Below, piece after piece: positions 7,665-13,020 of a stretch of DNA of 15,547 nt. The position numbers and the translations under genes are program-made. This DNA comes from Clostridiaceae bacterium (GTDB lineage Bacteria > Bacillota > Clostridia > Oscillospirales > Acutalibacteraceae): contig CAJGCL010000041.1 in assembly GCA_904501675.1 (NCBI GenBank), positions 1 to 15,547 of the forward strand. The letters are read 5' to 3'. The notes beneath the pieces were generated by a model. That model made no database searches and had not been told where the DNA came from. It saw nothing but the letters and a program-made list of their open reading frames with translations. Positions within the stretch are counted from its first letter, which is position 1. Each line of letters begins with the position of its first letter.

Positions 7665-8840
7665 TTAAAGTCCATTTTTCTTCATAAATTCTGCAAATAT
7701 ATTTTTATCTTCTTCAGATACAGCCTTTACACTTTCAAGCTCTGATTTGTAGTCTTTTTTTGAAAAAATAGTTGTTATTATACGTACAATCCATATAAGC
7801 GGCAGCAAAAATGGAGCTTTTTTTAGAATTGGGTATCTATCTTTAACCTTTTCTCTTTTAGGAAAAACCCTTGCAAAAACAAAATCAGATTTTTTATTTC
7901 CATAATCACCTTTCAGGATTCCACCAAGATAGTGATTGGTTTGATTACCAAAAACGCCACTCAACAAAACAAACTCTGCCATCTGTTCAACATCATCATT
8001 CCCGTCATAATCTCCAAACCAATACTCGCATAAAGCATCCATTTTATCATTAAAAACGCTCAAACCTGTAGCTGTTAAACCCTCTCTAAGAAGTTGGGGA
8101 TTACATAAAGGCTTTAGTGCCATTTTCAGGTAATAGTGGTCAAGAATGTTTCTGATGCCTGTTCCTGCAGTTTCAAAATGGTGAGCAGAATGAGATAATA
8201 TATAGACATAAAAATCCTCATTAGTCATATTGAGTTCCCAAGAATCTTCTTCAGCCACCAAACGCGAAAATGCACCTTTGTAATATTCATAGCCCTTATC
8301 ATAATCATATTTAAGTTCTTTGTGTATTTCCACATTTAAAAAGGGCTTTTTAATATAACCTACATCTTTATCATCAGCAAATGTACTTTTTTCATAGCCA
8401 CGTTGTTCAAGAATTTTTTGAGCATCCGAAACGCGGGATTTCTCTACCCACACATCCATATCAAGCGAAAATCTTTGCTCTGGGTTAGGATAAAATCTTG
8501 AAAGTTTATATCCTTTAAGGAAACAAAATTTTATACCATTCTCATTAAAAATTTGAGAGAGTTTTTCCCTTTCTTTGTTTTGCGTTTCATAGCGCATAGA
8601 AACTTTAAAAAGTTCTTTTTTAAAGTTGGCTTTCACCTCGTCAGGCACAAACTCACAGCCCACAATTGTTTCTGCAACAAGTGGTGAAACGCGATGCTTA
8701 TCAGAAAGCATATAAAGCTTGTTAAAATCAACATCAGCAGGCAACGAATAATCGCTACCTGCTATATTCGCTTTTAAAATATCTATAATAACATTACCTA
8801 CGGAAAGTATTTCCTTTGTTGATTGTTGATTTTCACTCAT
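7665..8840 (-). CDS. nucleotidyltransferase family protein (NTP_transf_5 type)
   Basis: A 391-residue protein of the uncharacterised nucleotidyltransferase group (Pfam NTP_transf_5, polymerase-beta fold). The recognisable core is FCFLKGYKL (105-113) followed by the acidic pair in SLDMDVWV (125-132, D127 and D129), matching the family pattern LKG-x(n)-R-x-x-x-DxD. A His/Glu-rich region follows (SHSAHHFETAG, about 216-226), and a hydrophobic stretch at 342-359 may touch the membrane. The substrate is unknown; the family is often found beside polysaccharide and PqqD-like genes. Its ATG overlaps the TGA of the upstream peptidase gene (ATGA, 8837-8840), so the two are translationally coupled. The BY-kinase gene follows 77 nt downstream. 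Confidence 0.8.
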   Translation of the reverse strand: MSENQQSTKEILSVGNVIIDILKANIAGSDYSLPADVDFNKLYMLSDKHRVSPLVAETIVGCEFVPDEVKANFKKELFKVSMRYETQNKEREKLSQIFNENGIKFCFLKGYKLSRFYPNPEQRFSLDMDVWVEKSRVSDAQKILEQRGYEKSTFADDKDVGYIKKPFLNVEIHKELKYDYDKGYEYYKGAFSRLVAEEDSWELNMTNEDFYVYILSHSAHHFETAGTGIRNILDHYYLKMALKPLCNPQLLREGLTATGLSVFNDKMDALCEYWFGDYDGNDDVEQMAEFVLLSGVFGNQTNHYLGGILKGDYGNKKSDFVFARVFPKREKVKDRYPILKKAPFLLPLIWIVRIITTIFSKKDYKSELESVKAVSEEDKNIFAEFMKKNGL

Positions 8841-9295
8841 TTTATTAACCTGCTCAAATTATATCTCAAACGTCTTAACGGATATCTTATACTCACATTT
8901 TTAATATATTTCTCCTTATGTTTCAGATACTCCGGTTCATTCACACCAATCAGTTTACCATTTATATTCATTTCGCATACAACCCCGATAATATTTTTAT
9001 CGGTTATTCCGTATTCCAAAATAAATTGATTATCACCGCAAAGAATATATCCATAATCATCCTTGCCCACAATTCTATGGAGAACGAACTGGCCATTCAA
9101 TCTTCTATAAAGAGGTATATCGCCAACTTCCAAAGGGAATTCAGGCTTTTTTATAAACACAAAATCACGCTTTTCATAAAAAAGCGGATTCATACTTGTG
9201 CCCGTAATTGGTATTTTAAACGTAGCCCCCCTCTCGAACGCTTCCTCAATAAAAGGTAGAAGGGAACTCAAAGATATTTTCTCGTTTTTCATCAT
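8837..9295 (-). CDS. S24/S26-family peptidase-like protein, small and soluble
   Basis: A 152-residue protein with the signal peptidase/LexA peptidase core: GTSMNP with candidate nucleophile Ser34, a VGDIPLYRR strand (57-65) and LHRIVG (72-77). His73 stands where type I signal peptidases have the general-base Lys, as in SipW/ER-type signal peptidases. There is no transmembrane anchor, unlike secretory signal peptidases, and no helix-turn-helix, unlike LexA repressors. The C terminus (about 125-152) is Arg/Lys-rich. The start is 9295 or the adjacent ATG at 9292; no strong Shine-Dalgarno is seen, and it lies 15 nt after the PqqD-like gene, so coupling is likely. It may process a peptide or protein handled by that chaperone; this is inference. 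Confidence 0.78.
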   Translation of the reverse strand: MMKNEKISLSSLLPFIEEAFERGATFKIPITGTSMNPLFYEKRDFVFIKKPEFPLEVGDIPLYRRLNGQFVLHRIVGKDDYGYILCGDNQFILEYGITDKNIIGVVCEMNINGKLIGVNEPEYLKHKEKYIKNVSIRYPLRRLRYNLSRLIK

Positions 9296-9310
9296 ATTAA
9301 ACGCTATGAA

Positions 9311-9574
9311 TTACTCAACTATTCGCAATCCTTGTAACTTCTCAATAAAGGCTGTAAGATCAGATTTAAGAAGTTCCTCAGGTGCATCATACTTGGTTTT
9401 TAGTGCATTAAGTATTTCTTCAAAATTCATACCTTTTTCGAGGCATTTCCATATAGTTTCTGCAGGACCATTGAGTGTAATCATTCCTTTAATGTTATCA
9501 ACTGCTTCCCCAACAGGAACTACAACAGGCGAACCGGCAATTGTTTTAAGAATAAAATTTTCGTTTAGCTTCAT
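9311..9574 (-). CDS. PqqD family peptide-binding protein
   Basis: An 87-residue protein of the PqqD family. PqqD-like domains fold as winged helices and act as RiPP recognition elements that bind leader peptides for modifying enzymes. The pattern ITLNGPAETIWKCLEKG (about 32-48), then an EEIL helix, KYDAPEE and FIEKLQGLRIVE at the end, matches PF05402 well. I chose ATG 9574 because GGGAG (9580-9584) lies 5 nt upstream; ATG 9586 has no ribosome site. No radical SAM enzyme, PqqA peptide or other PQQ gene is nearby, so coenzyme PQQ synthesis is not implied. It sits between a prepilin-like gene (31 nt upstream) and the S24/S26 peptidase gene. Confidence 0.85.
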   Translation of the reverse strand: MKLNENFILKTIAGSPVVVPVGEAVDNIKGMITLNGPAETIWKCLEKGMNFEEILNALKTKYDAPEELLKSDLTAFIEKLQGLRIVE

Positions 9575-9605
9575 TTTTTCTCCCATTTGTATTTAATTTA
9601 CATTA

Positions 9606-10220
9606 TTAATGGCATTTAGGACAAGAGCATATCACTGAACCATCTTCAAAAATATAGTAATTATACTCTCTGCCTTTTTCAGTATCAGTAAAAGGACAAA
9701 CCGGTAATCCTAAATCCTTTGCATCCTGATTCGCAAAATAAACATAAAACGGTGTGTTCTCAAGTCTTCGTTTTTTCAGATAATGACCACTTGAAAAGCC
9801 ATCCTGGTATTCCATTTGATGTGATTCTCTATATCCGCCTCGCAAATCCCCAAGAGTAAAAGCAAAGGCAGCTTCCTTACTTATCATAAAACAAGGCTTA
9901 TCTTCATCACCTATTTTGTAGGTAGTTGTGTGTCCGGCATTACTGAAATTTATCAAAACCTTATTGGTTTGAACCAGCTCGCCATTTTGCTCTTCATATT
10001 TGTATTGGGCTTTTCCGTTGTCTATCATTCCGTACATTGCTTCTTTAACCATTGTTTCAATCAAAACTCTTTGATTTTTGCAATCTTTTATCGCTTCTTT
10101 TTCATAGCTACTTACAAATATCGGAACAGAAATTGCAGATAATATTCCGAGAACAATAACAACTGTCATTATTTCAGTAAGAGTAAAACCACTTCGGGAT
10201 CTCAATATTCTAAAAAACAT
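9606..10220 (-). CDS. prepilin-like protein with C-terminal CxCPxCH
   Basis: A 204-residue type IV pilin/type II secretion pseudopilin-like protein. Its short basic leader ends at Gly11, followed by the mature start FTLTE with the conserved Glu at position 5 and a hydrophobic helix (about 12-36). The leader cleavage and N-methylation would need a prepilin peptidase coded elsewhere. After the helix there is DCKNQR (46-51, C47), then C110, a CP at 175-176, and the ending CSCPKCH (C198, C200, C203, H204). The Cys-NQR, Cys-Pro and terminal Cys-His positions parallel those of the two small pilins upstream, so they form one family. ATG at 10220 has GAGGTGAT just upstream. It is longer than a major pilin and may be a minor or tip subunit (inference). 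Confidence 0.85.
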   Translation of the reverse strand: MFFRILRSRSGFTLTEIMTVVIVLGILSAISVPIFVSSYEKEAIKDCKNQRVLIETMVKEAMYGMIDNGKAQYKYEEQNGELVQTNKVLINFSNAGHTTTYKIGDEDKPCFMISKEAAFAFTLGDLRGGYRESHQMEYQDGFSSGHYLKKRRLENTPFYVYFANQDAKDLGLPVCPFTDTEKGREYNYYIFEDGSVICSCPKCH

Positions 10221-10243
10221 AACATCACCTCGCGTTATACTTA

Positions 10244-10271
10244 TTTATATGTTACCATAAATTTGACCCAA
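10244..10271 (-). promoter_or_regulatory. possible promoter of the third prepilin gene
   Basis: On the - strand TTGGGT (10266-10271) and TATAAA (10244-10249) are 16 bp apart, with the start site predicted near 10237. It lies just after the terminator of pilin 2, which makes a separate promoter plausible for the prepilin-PqqD-peptidase-nucleotidyltransferase unit. The -35 match is weak. Confidence 0.4.
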
Positions 10272-10284
10272 AAGCAATATTTTT

Positions 10285-10328
10285 ACACCAAAAATAAAGG
10301 TCAATTCACGAAAGTGAACCGACCTTTA
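10285..10328 (-). terminator. intrinsic terminator after pilin 2
   Basis: The stem TAAAGGTC (10295-10302)/GACCTTTA (10321-10328) continues, after 2-nt internal loops, with TTCAC/GTGAA around a 4-nt loop. On the - strand it is followed by a T-rich stretch (TTATTTTT) before 10285. It closes the two-pilin transcript 27 nt after the pilin 2 stop. Confidence 0.75.
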
Positions 10329-10355
10329 AAATTTTAATACCCTTAGTAAACCGTA

Positions 10356-10814
10356 TTAGCTTACGTGTGTTGTGTCTTTACATGTGATGTTAACAATAAC
10401 GTAACCTTCGTTAACACCTGTTGTAATAGAAATATCAAGATAGCTGTTTTTATCCGGACAGAACGGGAAGTTATCTTCGTTAAACATATCAAGGAATGTT
10501 TCCTCTGATTCAAACACATCAGTTATCCCTGTAACGCCACCATCAGCAACACCGTCGCCATTAGCGTTTGTCTGGATTCGGATTGTAGCTGTGCTTTCAT
10601 CGGCAAGAGCAACTATTTCCGGAGCAGTCATAACATGGTTATTAATCTGTGAAATGATTTCTCTTTGGTTACCGATACACGTTTTCTTTCTTGCATTAGC
10701 TGTAACCGCTGAGTAAATCGGGACAGCAACTGCTACAAGGATAGCCATAATAACAACAACTATCATTAATTCAACAAGGGTGAAACCTTTTTTAGATTTT
10801 AAAAATTTAAACAC
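10356..10814 (-). CDS. type IV pilin-like protein 2
   Basis: A 152-residue class III-signal protein: leader of ten residues ending KKG, mature start FTLVE (11-15) and a hydrophobic alpha-1 helix to about 33. Residues 2-51 are identical to pilin 1, while the globular part differs. C46 in the TCIGNQR motif, C119 in FCP and C145 fall at exactly the same positions as in pilin 1, with His150 near the end. The start codon is GTG at 10814, preceded by GGGGGAA with 8 nt spacing; pilin 1 uses ATG. Pilin 1 is upstream across a hairpin terminator, so this copy is probably made in smaller amount. Assembly into a pilus or a pseudopilus is inferred from family; no assembly machinery is in the window. Confidence 0.88.
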   Translation of the reverse strand: MFKFLKSKKGFTLVELMIVVVIMAILVAVAVPIYSAVTANARKKTCIGNQREIISQINNHVMTAPEIVALADESTATIRIQTNANGDGVADGGVTGITDVFESEETFLDMFNEDNFPFCPDKNSYLDISITTGVNEGYVIVNITCKDTTHVS

Positions 10815-10858
10815 TTTATTTTCCCCCGATGCTAAAAGAAAGCAAAAGCTTGCTCTTC

Positions 10859-10885
10859 AAAAAACTCCCGGATTGCTCCGAGAGT
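10859..10885 (-). terminator. hairpin terminator between the two pilin genes
   Basis: On the - strand ACTCTCGGA and TCCGGGAGT (10864-10885) pair fully if one G-U is allowed, closing a GCAA tetraloop, and a TTTTT run follows (10859-10863). A second small stem (AGCAA/TTGCT, 10841-10854) comes next. The first is a good intrinsic terminator placed between two similar genes, so it probably reduces read-through to pilin 2. Confidence 0.75.
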
Positions 10886-10913
10886 CCTTCGAATAAAACT
10901 ATGTTAGCTTAAA

Positions 10914-11372
10914 TTATGCAGCAGTATGACCCTTTGCGCAAGTAACTTCAATCTTAACTGAACCTGAATCTACACCTGCAGTAACCTTTACTGAGAGAGA
11001 GCCACCCTTTTCTGGGCAGTATGGACGGTTCTTGTCATTGAACATACCAGCAAACTTTGTTGTGTCTGTGAAAACGCCACCATCAACGATGCCACTAGCG
11101 TCAACACCATCACCACTAGAATTTGTTGTGATTGTGATTGTTGCTTGCTGACCACTTGTAGTAAGTGCGAGAATACTAGGATCGCTCATAACTGAGTTGT
11201 TGATCTGAGAGATGATGTTTCTCTGGTTACCGATACATGTTTTCTTTCTTGCGTTAGCTGTAACTGCTGAGTAAATCGGAACAGCAACTGCAACGAGAAT
11301 AGCCATGATAACAACAACGATCATTAATTCAACGAGGGTAAAACCCTTCTTGCTCTTTAAAAACTTAAACAT
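10914..11372 (-). CDS. type IV pilin-like protein 1
   Basis: A 152-residue pilin-like protein and first gene of the cluster. Prepilin leader of ten residues, cleavage expected between Gly10 and Phe11, Glu15 as mature position 5, helix to about 33. The head has C46 (TCIGNQR), C119 (YCPEKGG), C145 and H149 near the C terminus (CAKGH). Three Cys and one His at fixed places could bind zinc or form a disulfide; this is inference. The CP..GG...C..GH layout is common in prepilin-like proteins of Clostridia and some other phyla. ATG at 11372 has AAAGGGG with 8 nt spacing. It has its own promoter with unusual repeats and is followed by a terminator, which fits the most abundant subunit of the set. Confidence 0.9.
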   Translation of the reverse strand: MFKFLKSKKGFTLVELMIVVVIMAILVAVAVPIYSAVTANARKKTCIGNQRNIISQINNSVMSDPSILALTTSGQQATITITTNSSGDGVDASGIVDGGVFTDTTKFAGMFNDKNRPYCPEKGGSLSVKVTAGVDSGSVKIEVTCAKGHTAA

Positions 11373-11395
11373 TTAAAGAACCCCTTTCAAAAAAT

Positions 11396-11424
11396 AATAT
11401 AATTGTTAATTAACAGAACGTAAC
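11396..11424 (-). promoter_or_regulatory. putative promoter of pilin 1
   Basis: On the - strand a -10-like TATATT (11396-11401) lies 17 bp after GTTACG (11419-11424), which fills the -35 position but does not resemble TTGACA. The predicted start near 11389 leaves about 16 nt of leader containing the ribosome site. The poor -35 with repeats directly upstream suggests dependence on an activator. Confidence 0.45.
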
Positions 11425-11456
11425 CATTTCGGATATTTCCGTAACCGTTCCGTAAC
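11416..11456 (-). repeat. three phased GTTACG repeats upstream of pilin 1
   Basis: CGTAAC (+ strand) occurs at 11419-11424, 11440-11445 and 11451-11456, spaced 21 and 11 bp, close to two and one helical turns. The two upstream copies are part of the longer direct repeat TTCCGTAAC (11437-11445, 11448-11456). A CGGA/TCCG inverted pair lies between the first two. All copies would lie on one face of the DNA, as for a bound activator. Confidence 0.65.
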
Positions 11457-11508
11457 TTACAGCTACATATTAGCACACTAAATCGCATTTGTAAACACTT
11501 TTTTGCAA

Positions 11509-11540
11509 AAATTACCTAAAAAAATAATCTTTGGTAATTT
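11509..11540 (-). terminator. weak hairpin, possible terminator of the MATE gene
   Basis: AAATTACC (11509-11516) and GGTAATTT (11533-11540) form an 8-bp stem with a 16-nt AT-rich loop; on the - strand the stem ends in TTTTT. It lies about 60 nt after the transporter stop. The stem is AT-rich and the loop large, so termination may be inefficient. Apart from this, the pilin promoter and its repeats, I see nothing in 11388-11598. Confidence 0.35.
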
Positions 11541-11598
11541 ACAACAAAACAACGCTTGTTTATTTATACAAAAAACCATATCACACTGTTAAATTGGT

Positions 11599-12945
11599 TT
11601 ATTCCTCTTTGATATAATGTTTTTGTATTTTCTTGAGTATGACAAAAAATGCAGGTATCAGGAAAATATCTGCCGCAATCCAGGCGACAGGGTTTGCAAT
11701 ACATGCTGCATCGTAGCCTAAAGTATTTACAAAGCCAAAGCCCATTATTGCTCTTGCAACAAGCTCAAAGAAGCCTGCAAACATCGCAACACTACTGTAG
11801 CCTAACCCCTGAATCGAATTACGGAAAAGGAACAGAATAGATAATATAAAGTAGAAATAACTACCAACATTAATATATTGTTGAGCAAGGTTTATTATAC
11901 CTGACTCTGCACCACTTATAAATAAAAGTGATATATACGGGCCCAGGAACTTTGCAACAAGGAAGCCTATCACAGTATAGCACCCCGCAAGCACAACACC
12001 CCTGCCAACACCTTTCTTTATGCGATCTATTTTACCGGCACCAAGATTCTGTCCGCAGAAAACGGTCATTGTGGCACCAATAGTTTCCGACGGAAGCGTT
12101 ATCATAAGCTGGGTTTTGCCGCCTATTGTAACTGCAGCAATAGCATCTGCACCAAGACCATTAACGCAGGACTGAAGCATAACTGAGCCTATTGCTGTTA
12201 TTGAAAATTGCAAAGAAAGTGGAATACCGTTTTTTATAAGATTAGCAATAAAATTAAAATCCAAGCCTCTTGTTTCTTTTGTTGTATGCAAAACAGGGAA
12301 TTTCTTTTTGACGTACAACAAGCAAAGCACACCAGACACAGCCTGTGAAAAAACTGTTGCAATAGCTGCACCTCGCACACCAAGACTAAACTGGGTAATC
12401 AAAAGAATATCAAGACCGATATTAAGAATAGATGAGAAAACCAAGAAATACAGTGGGGTTTTGGAATCACCAAGAGCACGCACCAAGCTTGCAAGTATAT
12501 TATAGAGCATAGTTGCACCAATACCTGCAAATATTATACTTATATAATTATATGCATCCTCATAAATATCCGCCGGAGTGTTTAAAAGTCTCAGTAAAGG
12601 ATGGGTAAATAACACTGCCAGCGTGGTTATTACTACTCCAAGAACGGCAGTTGTATATATAATGTTTGATATATATTTTTTTAATGAAACAAAATCCTGC
12701 GCGCCGAAACGCTGAGCCACAGGTACAGTAAAGCCTGTACAAAGACCAATAACTGAGCCGATAACAAGGAAATTAAGTGAACCCACAGAACCAACTGCGG
12801 AAAGAGCAGTTTTGCCAACAAACTGACCAACAATTATAATATCTGCCATATTATAAAATTGCTGAAAAAGGTTACCAAGCATTAACGGAAAGCAAAATTT
12901 TATAATATTTTTCATTATACTGCCGTTTGTCATATCCTTTGTCAT
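11599..12945 (-). CDS. MATE family efflux transporter
   Basis: A 448-residue polytopic membrane protein of the multidrug and toxic compound extrusion family, with the usual length and about twelve hydrophobic segments in two halves. The N-terminal segment PLMLGNLFQQFYNMADIIIVG (about 20-40) is the conserved family start, and an equivalent PLSLQFSITAIGSVMLQ stretch opens the second half. Such proteins export cationic compounds using a Na+ or H+ gradient; the substrate here cannot be told. Start ATG 12945 has GGAGGTGAG just upstream. Only about 36 nt separate it from the hairpin after thrS, with no evident promoter, so it may depend on read-through from thrS. It has no clear link to the pilin genes downstream. 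Confidence 0.92.
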   Translation of the reverse strand: MTKDMTNGSIMKNIIKFCFPLMLGNLFQQFYNMADIIIVGQFVGKTALSAVGSVGSLNFLVIGSVIGLCTGFTVPVAQRFGAQDFVSLKKYISNIIYTTAVLGVVITTLAVLFTHPLLRLLNTPADIYEDAYNYISIIFAGIGATMLYNILASLVRALGDSKTPLYFLVFSSILNIGLDILLITQFSLGVRGAAIATVFSQAVSGVLCLLYVKKKFPVLHTTKETRGLDFNFIANLIKNGIPLSLQFSITAIGSVMLQSCVNGLGADAIAAVTIGGKTQLMITLPSETIGATMTVFCGQNLGAGKIDRIKKGVGRGVVLAGCYTVIGFLVAKFLGPYISLLFISGAESGIINLAQQYINVGSYFYFILSILFLFRNSIQGLGYSSVAMFAGFFELVARAIMGFGFVNTLGYDAACIANPVAWIAADIFLIPAFFVILKKIQKHYIKEE

Positions 12946-12981
12946 TTTCTCACCTCCGAAAATTTATATAAATAAACCTTT

Positions 12982-13014
12982 TAAATCCCCACGGAATTTA
13001 TCCGCAGGGATTTA
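12982..13014 (-). terminator. hairpin after thrS, probable (partial) terminator
   Basis: TAAATCCC (12982-12989) and GGGATTTA (13007-13014) pair, with an inner CGGA/TCCG stem. On the - strand the stem ends in GATTT and is followed by AAAAGG and TTTATTTA, so the U tract is interrupted. It is placed 7 nt after the thrS stop and may allow read-through to the MATE gene. Confidence 0.5.
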
Positions 13015-13020
13015 CTTTTA

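Noticed and set aside
8837..9295. LexA-like or phage CI-like repressor
   Set aside because: There is no helix-turn-helix, and the active-site pair looks like Ser-His, not the Ser-Lys of LexA.
9311..9586. PqqD-like gene as a sign of PQQ cofactor synthesis
   Set aside because: No PqqA, PqqB, PqqC or PqqE is present; PqqD domains are widespread in other peptide-processing loci.
10750..11372. The repeated 5' parts of the pilin genes as a mobile-element or assembly repeat
   Set aside because: Many third-position differences separate the copies and there are no terminal repeats or transposase; duplication with selection explains them.
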